From Sulfurimonas sp. (lineage in GTDB: Bacteria; Campylobacterota; Campylobacteria; Campylobacterales; Sulfurimonadaceae), in NCBI RefSeq assembly GCF_028694605.1, contig NZ_JAQVKP010000002.1:62001-126000 (forward strand): DNA of 64,000 bases, written 5' to 3'. Position 1 is the first letter of the stretch; every line of letters starts with the position of its first letter. Shown piece after piece: positions 9,112 to 16,378 of the stretch. The notes below the pieces were generated by a model. The model ran no database searches. It saw only the letters and a list, made by a program, of their open reading frames with translations, and had not been told where the DNA came from. The translations under genes and the position numbers were made by a program.

Positions 9112-9775
9112 GGGAAGCCCCTTTGTAGATGTCACAAAGCATCTCTTTGTCTAAAATAATAATATTTGTATTTTCCGTATCTATGATAGAACTTCTTTTA
9201 AGTTTATTTAAGACTCTTGAGAGTGTTTCAGGTTGGATATGAAGCATAAAAGAGACCTCATGCCTTTTGTGTGAGTTAAACATCTCTAGGTCATTTGCAA
9301 GAGCAAAAGCAACTTTTGCAGTTGCGTCAAATACAAGCTCTCTGTTGACAACACAATGAAGCTGGTGTGTTTTTGAGAGAATCTCGTTGATAAACTCATT
9401 GTTGAGAATGTTTTTGGACAAAAATTCCTGCTTGAACTTTAAAAAATCTACCTCCAAAACAACACTCTCTTCCATAAATTCTGTATTTGAAAAACAGTGG
9501 ATAGTGTCGCTGCTTACTGTAGTAAGCTCAGAAATCATAGTGTCTTTGTAGATGTAGTAGAGAAATATTTCATTCTCATATTTGTCGATTTTATAAACTT
9601 TTATAAGACCGGAGATAAGAAAAAATATCTTATTGTTACGATCGTTTTCGTAGTACAAAACAGAATTTTTTGTGTAGTTGCTTATCTTTGAGATAGCGTC
9701 AACAGCATTAAGTTTATCTTCATCAAGAGAGCTGAAAAAGGATAACTTTTTAATAAGATTTAATTTTTCATTCAT
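9104..9775 (-). CDS. Crp/Fnr-family transcription regulator
   Basis: A 223-residue regulator with an N-terminal cyclic-nucleotide-binding-like barrel (residues about 15-120; NSVLYYENDRNNKIFFLISGLIKVYKI) and a C-terminal winged helix whose recognition region reads MLHIQPETLSRVLNKLKRSSII (about 175-196). No FNR-type Cys cluster is present, so direct oxygen sensing by a [4Fe-4S] cluster is unlikely. It overlaps the PilJ/NIT-like sensor and sits upstream of nap, whose promoter carries a Crp/Fnr-type box. It is therefore a good candidate for the nitrate-respiration regulator (functionally like NssR of Campylobacter), which is inference. Confidence 0.88.
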   Translation of the reverse strand: MNEKLNLIKKLSFFSSLDEDKLNAVDAISKISNYTKNSVLYYENDRNNKIFFLISGLIKVYKIDKYENEIFLYYIYKDTMISELTTVSSDTIHCFSNTEFMEESVVLEVDFLKFKQEFLSKNILNNEFINEILSKTHQLHCVVNRELVFDATAKVAFALANDLEMFNSHKRHEVSFMLHIQPETLSRVLNKLKRSSIIDTENTNIIILDKEMLCDIYKGASHA

Positions 9776-9842
9776 ACTTCTTCTCTGTTTTGTAGTCTTT
9801 GAATTTTAGCATAAAAGAGCTTTTGTTGGCATGCTGTTTGCT

Positions 9843-9857
9843 TTGTTTATAAAACAA
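9843..9857. promoter_or_regulatory. Perfect palindrome between divergent crp-like and GGDEF genes
   Basis: TTGTTT-ATA-AAACAA is a perfect 15-bp palindrome placed 13 nt before the diguanylate cyclase start and 67 nt before the Crp-family gene. It includes a possible -10 (TATAAA). It could be an operator, perhaps for the adjacent regulator, but no second copy supports this. Confidence 0.35.
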
Positions 9858-9870
9858 TGTTGGGGAAGTG

Positions 9871-11124
9871 ATGGATTTTATAGATACTTTAAAATCAAGA
9901 AGCAAGCTTTTTTCTATTTTTTTGATTATTACGCTTAGTCTTTTGGTTATAGGGGCTATGGGAACAATCAACCTGAGGGCTATGAAAAAAAACCTTGATT
10001 CTCTCTATTTTGGTTCACTTGTTCCTATTGTAGAGCTAAACAGTATCCTTCAAACATATCATGACAATCTTGCCGGTACGCTCTATAGAGCAAAGGATGC
10101 GCAAGTTGCGCCGGATGAGCTAAAATCAGAAATAGAGTCTGCCATCACGCTTATTGGCAAAGAGTGGAAAAGTTACGAGTCGCATTTTAAAAGAGATGAA
10201 GAGCTTGAGTATGTTGCCTATACGGCAGTTGAATTGCAAGAGACGAATAAATACTTTCTTGCTGTCTTAAAGGCTTTTGAGGATGGGCAAGATATGAAAA
10301 ATCTCTCCTTTGGACAGCTTGAAAAAAAGGTAACCCATATCAATCAAGTAATAAAAAAACTTATCAAATATGAGATTGATATCGCAAAATATGAACGAAA
10401 AAATTTTTTAAATATCTATGAATCCCTTTTACTAAAGCTAGGAGTTCTTTTGGTTATGGTTATTTTGGGTGTTATGGTTGTTTCATACTATGTGCTTAAA
10501 AGTATTCAGCTTGATCAAAGTGCTCTTGAAGCAAGTGCAAAAAAATTGAAAATCGCAAACAAAAAGCTGGAAAATGCCTCTTATACCGATTCTTTAACAT
10601 CTTTGTTCAATAGGAGATATTTTAACCTTGTTTATGAGCGGGAGATAAAAAGAGCAAAAAGAAACCATACGTTCATCACTTTTATGATGTTAGACATCGA
10701 CTACTTTAAACAGTATAACGATATGTATGGGCACATCAAAGGAGATGCGGTTCTTAAGCAAGTAGCATCAGTTTTTCAAGATATTCTAAAACGTCCGAGT
10801 GATTATGTCTTTAGGCTTGGCGGAGAGGAGTTTGGAGTTTTGCTCATAGATACATCGGAGATAAGCAGTGCTAATGTTGCAGACGCTATTTGCGATGCTG
10901 TTAGAGCGTGTGAAATCACACATGATGGTTCTAAGATAGAGAAGTATGTAACAATCTCAATCGGTGTGGCAAGCTGTGTAGCTGATAGTGCTTTAGATGA
11001 AGAACTTCTTATGGCAAGAGCCGATGAGATGCTATATGATGCAAAAGAGAGCGGGAGAAATAGATATAGCATAACCACAAATATAAGTGCGGCAACTTTG
11101 CATGAGATAGAAGAGAGTGCTTAG
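9871..11124 (+). CDS. Membrane diguanylate cyclase with four-helix-bundle sensor
   Basis: A 417-residue protein predicted to make cyclic-di-GMP. TM1 lies near residues 14-33 and a periplasmic four-helix-bundle domain of chemoreceptor type covers about 34-190. TM2 lies near 190-208 and a GGDEF domain spans about 245-400. The active-site motif is GGEEF, preceded by an RxxD inhibitory site (RPSD, five residues before), so it should be catalytic and product-inhibited. The ATG at 9871 follows TTGGGGAAGTG; an adjacent GTG is less likely. It converges on the eIF1-like gene with a 4-nt overlap. Confidence 0.9.
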   Translation: MDFIDTLKSRSKLFSIFLIITLSLLVIGAMGTINLRAMKKNLDSLYFGSLVPIVELNSILQTYHDNLAGTLYRAKDAQVAPDELKSEIESAITLIGKEWKSYESHFKRDEELEYVAYTAVELQETNKYFLAVLKAFEDGQDMKNLSFGQLEKKVTHINQVIKKLIKYEIDIAKYERKNFLNIYESLLLKLGVLLVMVILGVMVVSYYVLKSIQLDQSALEASAKKLKIANKKLENASYTDSLTSLFNRRYFNLVYEREIKRAKRNHTFITFMMLDIDYFKQYNDMYGHIKGDAVLKQVASVFQDILKRPSDYVFRLGGEEFGVLLIDTSEISSANVADAICDAVRACEITHDGSKIEKYVTISIGVASCVADSALDEELLMARADEMLYDAKESGRNRYSITTNISAATLHEIEESA

Positions 11125-11465
11125 TGTCCGTGTTTAAAGCGAAAGTTGTTTTCAAGTAATAAAGGTTTTAGTTTATCTTTTAGTTCGCCCTGAAATTCCA
11201 TCCATCCCTCTTTGAGCGTACCGCCGCATCCAAGCCTCTTTTTGAGCATTTTTAAAGTAGCCTCTGCATCGTTTTGAGTAAGATGAAATTCGCCTACCAA
11301 AGTAACCGTTTTTCCGTTTCTTTTCTCTTTTTTAAAGAATAAAAAGTGCTTTTGCGGCTCCAAAATCTCGTTAGACACATCTGTTTTTCTGGGAGAGGCA
11401 ACTTCTGCCCACCCGTCCTCTATCTCGGCATCGATAAAAATATCGAGCTTTTTGCCTCTGCTCAT
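11121..11465 (-). CDS. SUI1/eIF1-like translation factor (YciH family)
   Basis: A 114-residue protein ending in the SUI1 fold, shown by LTQNDAEATLKMLKKRLGCG, GGTLKEG and the basic loop. This matches bacterial YciH, a relative of eukaryotic eIF1 that can affect initiation fidelity in vitro. The N-terminal 40 residues are less conserved. It overlaps the upstream DUF5718-like gene by 4 nt and is third in a probable operon behind an ABC-F ATPase, another ribosome-associated factor. Its cellular role in this phylum is not established. Confidence 0.88.
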   Translation of the reverse strand: MSRGKKLDIFIDAEIEDGWAEVASPRKTDVSNEILEPQKHFLFFKKEKRNGKTVTLVGEFHLTQNDAEATLKMLKKRLGCGGTLKEGWMEFQGELKDKLKPLLLENNFRFKHGH

Positions 11466-12301
11466 AAGCGCACCTTTTGTTTTAAAAGGCTTGTCCCTTC
11501 CAAAAGAGGGGCGTTTGCTTCAACCATTTCAAGAAGAGAGGATGCGTTTGTTGTTATGTTGTTGTATAGCATAATGATAACTTCGTCGCCGTCTTGTAAA
11601 AAAGTATGTTCTCCATATAAGGTATATCTTGTTGCGCCTATACTAATAATGGCTTTTGATGGGTGGTTACACGCAGCTATGTAGTTGCTCAAATGTTCTA
11701 GTGGTCCAAAATCTTCTTGTGTATTTATCTGCTTCACCATCCACTCAAGTAGTTTTTCATAGAAATAGCTATATCCCTTAAGTTCTACATCTTCGCCGTA
11801 TGCATGGATGTTGCCATCTCTTTTTAAAAATGAGCAGATAGAGTAGCTGTCCATAATACCGCCATCGCTGAACTTGTCAATCTCAAGGAGGTTTTGGCTA
11901 ACTCCTTTGGAATTTTTGCCCCAGTTTTTCTTATCGCTGATTTTACTTGCTCCTGCAACTCTGATGGAGCAGTCGTTGTATGCGCCAAAATGGGTCGGAA
12001 TAATCTTTAAAAGGGTGTTGTTTTCATAGATAAAATCGCAGATAAGAGCAACTTCCGGTTCTGCTTGAACATTGACTTTGTCGTCAGGGAGTTGAATGGT
12101 AGAGCTTGAGAAAGGGTAGGTGCTTAGTATCTCTTTTGCGCCTAGTACGTGCTTTGGCAGATAAAAAGGGAACATTCCTTTTGGAGCGGCTTCATCGGCG
12201 GTGATAATCTCTTTAAAATCTTCCAACTCTCCCGCCTGAGCCAAATGCAGTGCAAAATTGCCTGCAATACCCAGCCCTAAAAACTCCCTATATGCGTCCA
12301 T
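11462..12301 (-). CDS. DUF5718-like protein of unknown function
   Basis: A 279-residue soluble protein that I believe belongs to DUF5718. Motifs include GLGIAGNFALHLAQAGE near the start, PKGMFPFYLP, EPEVALICDF and CSIRVAGASKISDKKNWG; the last two recall fumarylacetoacetate-hydrolase-type folds, but I cannot confirm this. I chose the ATG at 12301, which overlaps the ABC-F stop by 14 nt with AGCGAAAGAA ahead of it. The longer frame only extends into the ABC-F gene with non-family sequence. It has no signal peptide or membrane segment. Confidence 0.8.
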   Translation of the reverse strand: MDAYREFLGLGIAGNFALHLAQAGELEDFKEIITADEAAPKGMFPFYLPKHVLGAKEILSTYPFSSSTIQLPDDKVNVQAEPEVALICDFIYENNTLLKIIPTHFGAYNDCSIRVAGASKISDKKNWGKNSKGVSQNLLEIDKFSDGGIMDSYSICSFLKRDGNIHAYGEDVELKGYSYFYEKLLEWMVKQINTQEDFGPLEHLSNYIAACNHPSKAIISIGATRYTLYGEHTFLQDGDEVIIMLYNNITTNASSLLEMVEANAPLLEGTSLLKQKVRL

Positions 12302-13892
12302 TTTCTTTCGCTTCCGCAAACTCTTCGTAAGAGCCTTTGAAGTCCACATACGTACCATCGGCTCTGAGTTCGATAACACGGTTTGCAAATGCATCTAAAA
12401 GTTCACGGTCATGTGAAACACAGATAACATTGCCTTTGAAGTTGTAAAGTGCTTCTCCCAGCGCTACGATAGCTTCAAGGTCAAGGTGGTTTGACGGCTC
12501 GTCAAGTACAAGAAAGTTTCCGCCCTCAAGCATCATTTTACTTAGCATCATTCTATGCTTCTCGCCGCCTGAAATACTTACAACAGACTTTTCTTGCTGC
12601 TCACCGGAGAAGAGCATACGCCCTAAACAGTTTCTAATCTCTGCGATATCTCTCTTTGGATCAAACCCTCTAAGCCAGTCATAAAGAGTTCCATCCCCTT
12701 TGATGATATCTGCCGTATCTTGCGGGAAGTAGCTATTCTCAATCGTTGCACCCCAGTGAATGTCGCCGCTTGTCGGCTTCATCTCTTCCATAATTATTTT
12801 AAGCAGAGTTGTTTTTCCAACACCGTTAGAGCCGATAAGTGCTACTTTTTCATCCGGCTCAAATTTGAGGTTGATATCTTTTAAAACAGCGTTGTCACCA
12901 TAAGAGTGGCTGACATTTTTGACTTCCAGTGCCTCATCTCCCATAGTTCTTTTTGCCTTAAAGACGATACTAGGATCTCTTCTTGAAGATGGTTTGATGT
13001 CGTCGATAACAAGTTTGTCAAGTTGCTTTTGTCTTGAAGTTGCCTGTTTTGCCTTTGAAGCGTTTGCGCTAAAGCGGCGGACAAACGCCTCTAGCTGCTC
13101 TTTTTCTTTCTCTTTTTTAGCGTTATTTAGCTCTTGTTGTTTTGCTATGACATTTGCAGCGATGTACCAGTCGTCATAGTTGCCCGTAAATTCACGGATT
13201 TTTTGATAGTCAACATCAAGGATATGTGTAACAACGGAGTTTAGAAAGTGTCTATCGTGCGAGATGACGACCATTGTTCCCTCATGGCGTTGCAACTCAT
13301 GTTCCAGCCAGCTGATAGTCTGAATGTCTAGGTTGTTGGTAGGCTCATCGAGAAAGAGAACATCAGGCTTTGGAAAGAGAACCTGAGCAAGCAAAACCTT
13401 AAATTTGTCGGCACTGTCAAGCGTACTCATAAGTTCCCCGTGTTGGCTTGCAGGTATCCCGACATTTTCTAAAACTTTGGCGATATTTACATCGTACTCG
13501 TAAGTCGGATCCTCTTCAACACAGATAACTTCCAGCTCTGCAAGACGGTCATTTACTGCATCATCCTCAAAATCACCTGTTGCATAAATCTCTCCCTTTT
13601 CTTTAATCGCATCATAAAGTCTTTTGTTGCCGCATAAAACAGCATCTGCAATTGTGTAATTTTCGTAAGCATACTGATTTTGTCCCAAAACACCGACTTT
13701 GAGTCCGTTTTCGACAATAACATCGCCTTCATACTCTTTTATCTGTCCGCTTAGAATTTTTAAAAAAGTTGTTTTTCCTGCGCCGTTTGCGCCGATAAGA
13801 CCATATCTTTTGTGACGGTCAAGTTTGAGGTTGATATCTTGGAAGAGGATTCTGCTTCCATAACGCATTGTTAGATTTTGTACTATTACCAT
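12288..13892 (-). CDS. ABC-F family ATPase (YbiT-like)
   Basis: A 534-residue soluble protein with two ABC ATPase domains and no membrane segments. The Walker A motifs are GANGAGKTT (about residues 35-43) and GSNGVGKTT (about 355-363), and the second domain has a full SGGEKHRMMLSKMML signature. The domains are joined by a Lys/Glu/Ala-rich linker of P-site tRNA interaction type near residues 245-300. Length and layout are closest to YbiT. ABC-F proteins act on the ribosome, relieving stalls or protecting from antibiotics; nothing here points to resistance. It heads an operon with the DUF5718-like and eIF1-like genes. Confidence 0.92.
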   Translation of the reverse strand: MVIVQNLTMRYGSRILFQDINLKLDRHKRYGLIGANGAGKTTFLKILSGQIKEYEGDVIVENGLKVGVLGQNQYAYENYTIADAVLCGNKRLYDAIKEKGEIYATGDFEDDAVNDRLAELEVICVEEDPTYEYDVNIAKVLENVGIPASQHGELMSTLDSADKFKVLLAQVLFPKPDVLFLDEPTNNLDIQTISWLEHELQRHEGTMVVISHDRHFLNSVVTHILDVDYQKIREFTGNYDDWYIAANVIAKQQELNNAKKEKEKEQLEAFVRRFSANASKAKQATSRQKQLDKLVIDDIKPSSRRDPSIVFKAKRTMGDEALEVKNVSHSYGDNAVLKDINLKFEPDEKVALIGSNGVGKTTLLKIIMEEMKPTSGDIHWGATIENSYFPQDTADIIKGDGTLYDWLRGFDPKRDIAEIRNCLGRMLFSGEQQEKSVVSISGGEKHRMMLSKMMLEGGNFLVLDEPSNHLDLEAIVALGEALYNFKGNVICVSHDRELLDAFANRVIELRADGTYVDFKGSYEEFAEAKENGRI

Positions 13893-14000
13893 AATTTATC
13901 TCTTATTTTGACAGAGTGGAACTGCCTGTGATTTTTTGCGATTGTACCTAAGAGTTGTTTAAAAACTGATTACTGTTGCCAAGAGATTGGCTTTTTGTGG

Positions 14001-14076
14001 TGGTGGAGTGTAGGGGGTTCGAACCCCTGACCTCGACGCTGCCAGCGTCGCGCTCTCCCAACTGAGCTAACACCCC
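14001..14076 (-). tRNA. tRNA-Ala (anticodon GGC)
   Basis: Read on the minus strand this 76-nt sequence forms a full cloverleaf: a 7-bp acceptor stem, D arm, anticodon arm CGACG/CGTCG with loop CTGGCAG, TTCGAAC T-loop and an encoded CCA. The anticodon at 34-36 is GGC, which reads GCC and GCT. The acceptor stem has the G3:U70 pair, the identity element for alanyl-tRNA synthetase. The rest of the gap between the ABC-F gene and the acetyltransferase shows no other clear feature. Confidence 0.97.
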
Positions 14077-14167
14077 AAAAAAGTAAGAGAATTTTATGAA
14101 AAAATGGCTTATTGCAAACTTATACCAAATGCATGGTATGATATGTGTAAAAATGAGAGTAGCGATA

Positions 14168-14584
14168 ATGCAAATTAGAGAGCTTGGCTTAAAAGAACTT
14201 TTTATGATTTACGAGGTGGTTTCACAACTTCGAACATCACTCTCTTATGATGAATTTGAAGATTTGGTTTATGAGATGCAAAGCATGCAGTATAAGATGC
14301 TTGGGATTATAGAACGAGACAAACTTGTAACATATGCAGGCGTGGCGATACAGACGAATCTTTATGACAAAAGACATCTTTTTGTTTTTGATTTGGTAAC
14401 GGATGAAGCGCTTAGAGGCAAAGGTTATGGGAAGATGATGCTTGAGTATCTGCACGACTATGCAAAAATGGGAATGTGTCAAAACATAGTTTTATCGTCA
14501 GGTTTTGCACGGGAAGAGGCGCATCGTTTTTACGAAAAAAATGGATTTTCTAAGAAAAGTTTTGTTTTTTTTAAGAGTGTTTGA
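14168..14584 (+). CDS. GNAT-family N-acetyltransferase
   Basis: A 138-residue protein with the GNAT fold. The acetyl-CoA binding motif A is visible as VTDEALRGKGYGKMMLEYL (Q/RxxGxG/A type, about residues 76-94), followed by the motif B-like GFAREEAHRFYEKNGF. The substrate is unknown. I chose the ATG at 14168, preceded by GAGAG, because earlier in-frame starts add about 24 residues outside the fold. It starts shortly after tRNA-Ala on the opposite strand, and its end faces the cold-shock gene. Confidence 0.82.
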   Translation: MQIRELGLKELFMIYEVVSQLRTSLSYDEFEDLVYEMQSMQYKMLGIIERDKLVTYAGVAIQTNLYDKRHLFVFDLVTDEALRGKGYGKMMLEYLHDYAKMGMCQNIVLSSGFAREEAHRFYEKNGFSKKSFVFFKSV

Positions 14585-14613
14585 GCGAAACGAGTATAAA
14601 TGAATACAGAAGT

Positions 14614-14633
14614 TTGCGGGCAAAAACCCGCAA
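14614..14633. terminator. GC-rich hairpin between convergent genes
   Basis: TTGCGGG and CCCGCAA form a perfect 7-bp stem around a CAAAAA loop, between the acetyltransferase (+) and cold-shock (-) genes. There is no long T-run on either side, so it may stop transcription weakly or mainly stabilise 3' ends. Confidence 0.5.
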
Positions 14634-14641
14634 GGTAAACC

Positions 14642-14860
14642 TTAAAGAGGTGTTACGTTCTCAGCTTGAGGACCTTTTTGACCCTCACCGAGTTCGAAAG
14701 TTACTCTTTGACCTTCAGTCAAAGAAACACGACCCGGACCTGTTCTGTTTACTTGGCGAAAATGTACAAATACATCTTTTCCACCATTTTCTTGTTGAAT
14801 AAAACCATAACCTTTTTCTTCATTGAACCATTTAACTGATCCGTCTAGCAATTCTGCCAT
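14642..14860 (-). CDS. CspA-family cold-shock protein
   Basis: A 72-residue single-domain cold-shock protein. RNP1 (KGYGFI, residues 16-21) and RNP2 (DVFVHF, about 29-34) are intact, with the usual GSVKWFN start. It binds single-stranded RNA and DNA as an RNA chaperone. The ATG is preceded by AGAGG at 8 nt, and the mRNA leader is predicted to be about 118 nt, as in cold-regulated csp genes. Confidence 0.96.
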   Translation of the reverse strand: MAELLDGSVKWFNEEKGYGFIQQENGGKDVFVHFRQVNRTGPGRVSLTEGQRVTFELGEGQKGPQAENVTPL

Positions 14861-14991
14861 GTGTAGTACCTCTTTGGTAAAAATTCACTTCTTTAAAAAA
14901 GTGGAGTCAAAATAAAGGGAGAGTCGTTTGTCTAGCAGAATATACTATAGATGAACTCGCACACAAAAATCTTTCATCAAACAGAAGTATA
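14861..14991 (-). promoter_or_regulatory. Promoter and long leader of the cold-shock gene
   Basis: On the minus strand TATACT (14991-14986) is a plausible -10, predicting a start near 14979 and a leader of about 118 nt. The leader holds a local hairpin (CACTT...AAGTG around 14888-14905) shortly before the ribosome site. Long structured leaders are typical of temperature-controlled csp mRNAs; regulation here is inferred. Confidence 0.45.
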
Positions 14992-15030
14992 ACGAAAATT
15001 TTAAATTTTGCACAGAAAAATAAAAAGTTT

Positions 15031-15052
15031 AAAAAAAACGGCAAATCTGCCG
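15031..15052 (-). terminator. Strong minus-strand intrinsic terminator with no obvious gene upstream
   Basis: Read on the minus strand: CGGCA-GATT-TGCCG followed immediately by eight T. It lies between a plus-strand gene (15086) and the minus-strand csp promoter, so no annotated minus-strand gene feeds it. It may end an antisense or small RNA, or insulate csp. Confidence 0.6.
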
Positions 15053-15085
15053 ATAATTATGGTAACTAAACTCAAAGGATTTGTT

Positions 15086-15628
15086 ATGCAAGTTACATCA
15101 GATACAGCTCTTGTCGGCAAAACAAAAGGTGGTGCGGAAATCAAACCTCTCTTTACGGAGAGGATTTCAAAAGATGAAGCCAAAGAGATAAAAGAGCAGA
15201 TTCAAAAGAGTGCAAATGAAATGGCTTTCAAGTCGGCGTCGGTGCAAAGTGCGCTTTTTAGAAAGGATGATGCTTTTGCAAAAGAGTATGATGAGTTTCA
15301 GACATTTTTGCAAGATATAGGGTATGATGGAAAGCCTATAGCAGAGCTTTCACAAGAGGAAGCAAGTGCGCTTGTCAGTGAGGATGGTTTTTTTGGTGTT
15401 GCGCAAACATCGCAAAGAATTGCTGATTTTGTTATCAACGGAGCAGGCGGTGATGAAAAGATGCTTCGTGCGGGACGTGAGGGAATGCTTAGGGGATTTA
15501 AAGAGGCTGAGGAGATGTGGGGAGGCAAGTTGCCTGAAATCTCACAAGAGACTATGAAAAAAGCATTGGAAATGGTCGATAAGGCGATTTACGATCTTGG
15601 TTTTTCCGTACTAGACACAGAGGCATAG
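15086..15628 (+). CDS. Uncharacterised soluble protein (180 aa)
   Basis: A 180-residue acidic, helix-rich protein without signal peptide or membrane segments. I do not recognise the family with certainty; related sequences in Campylobacterota have, as I recall, been labelled loosely as a hydrogenase-4 component, which nothing in the sequence supports. The N-terminus is Thr/Lys-rich (MQVTSDTALVGKTKGGAEIK), with a conserved-looking GREGMLRGFKEAEEMWGGKLP in the C-terminal third. The ATG at 15086 has an AAAGGA ribosome site. It is followed after 3 nt by the S4 gene. Confidence 0.8.
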   Translation: MQVTSDTALVGKTKGGAEIKPLFTERISKDEAKEIKEQIQKSANEMAFKSASVQSALFRKDDAFAKEYDEFQTFLQDIGYDGKPIAELSQEEASALVSEDGFFGVAQTSQRIADFVINGAGGDEKMLRAGREGMLRGFKEAEEMWGGKLPEISQETMKKALEMVDKAIYDLGFSVLDTEA

Positions 15629-15631
15629 GCA

Positions 15632-15835
15632 ATGAGATTTGAACTCAAAGAGGAGTATATTGAACTGTATAAGCTTTTTAAACTCTTAGAGCTTGTTGAC
15701 AGCGGTGCGGAGGCTAAGCTTATCATTGCAGATGGGCATGTGAAAAGAAACGGCGAGGTTGAGTTACGAAAAAGGGCAAAAATTCGAAGAGGGGATGTAA
15801 TCGAGGTTGCTGATGTAGTTGTTGAAGTTGTATAG
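15632..15835 (+). CDS. Small S4-domain RNA-binding protein (YbcJ-like)
   Basis: A 67-residue protein made of one S4-type RNA-binding domain: LFKLLELVDSGAEAKLIIADGHVKRNGEVELRKRAKIRRGD. This is the YbcJ / ribosome-associated Hsp15-like type. It probably binds structured RNA, but the target is unknown. It starts 3 nt after the preceding stop, implying co-transcription. Confidence 0.88.
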   Translation: MRFELKEEYIELYKLFKLLELVDSGAEAKLIIADGHVKRNGEVELRKRAKIRRGDVIEVADVVVEVV

Positions 15836-15895
15836 CTTCGTCATGGGCAATAAAGCAAAATTGTATTAAAATGACGAAAAAACGGATGCTTATTG

Positions 15896-16369
15896 ATGAA
15901 ACAAGAGATATATGAGCTTTTTAAAAGTGCTGCGGTGCAGGCGATTTTGGAAGTTATAGGGAGTGAGTTGCAAAAAAGAAACGAGTCCCCTTTTTGGAGA
16001 GAGAAGGTTGTCCCTTTTAGTGAAGCGATTTTAAGTGTTTTAGTGCCATTAAGAGACCAAGGAGTGCTTTTTGATCCTCAAGGGGATAGGGTTAGCACTC
16101 TTACGCCTGAGATTTTCTTTGCATGGAGTGATTTTGTTAGTCTTAAAACACTTGCTTTTACAATTCAAAAATCAAACGAGGCAGGAGTTTTGCTTCGAAC
16201 AAAACTTGATGAGACGCTGTGTAAAAAATATACCTCTGTTGACTTGACGATTTTGGGTGCTTATCTCTCAAAAAACAGAGTCAATTTGGAAAACGAGTAT
16301 CTTGATTTCCCGATTTCTAGCTACAACCTTCATCAAGGTGTAAGCAACGTTATCAAATCGCTTCTTTAA
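15896..16369 (+). CDS. Uncharacterised soluble protein (157 aa) upstream of an RND transporter
   Basis: I do not recognise this 157-residue protein. It has no signal peptide or strong membrane helix and looks largely helical. The ATG at 15896 is chosen over the TTG one codon earlier; the ribosome site is weak. It ends 9 nt before the RND transporter start, so the two are likely in one transcript. It is not a membrane-fusion protein of efflux type, because it lacks the length and a leader. Confidence 0.72.
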   Translation: MKQEIYELFKSAAVQAILEVIGSELQKRNESPFWREKVVPFSEAILSVLVPLRDQGVLFDPQGDRVSTLTPEIFFAWSDFVSLKTLAFTIQKSNEAGVLLRTKLDETLCKKYTSVDLTILGAYLSKNRVNLENEYLDFPISSYNLHQGVSNVIKSLL

Positions 16370-16378
16370 GAGTCTGCT

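Noticed and set aside
15001-15183. 60-residue minus-strand frame as the gene feeding the terminator at 15031
   Set aside because: The terminator falls inside the frame and the frame is mostly antisense to the 15086 gene, so it cannot be a coding unit ended by that hairpin.
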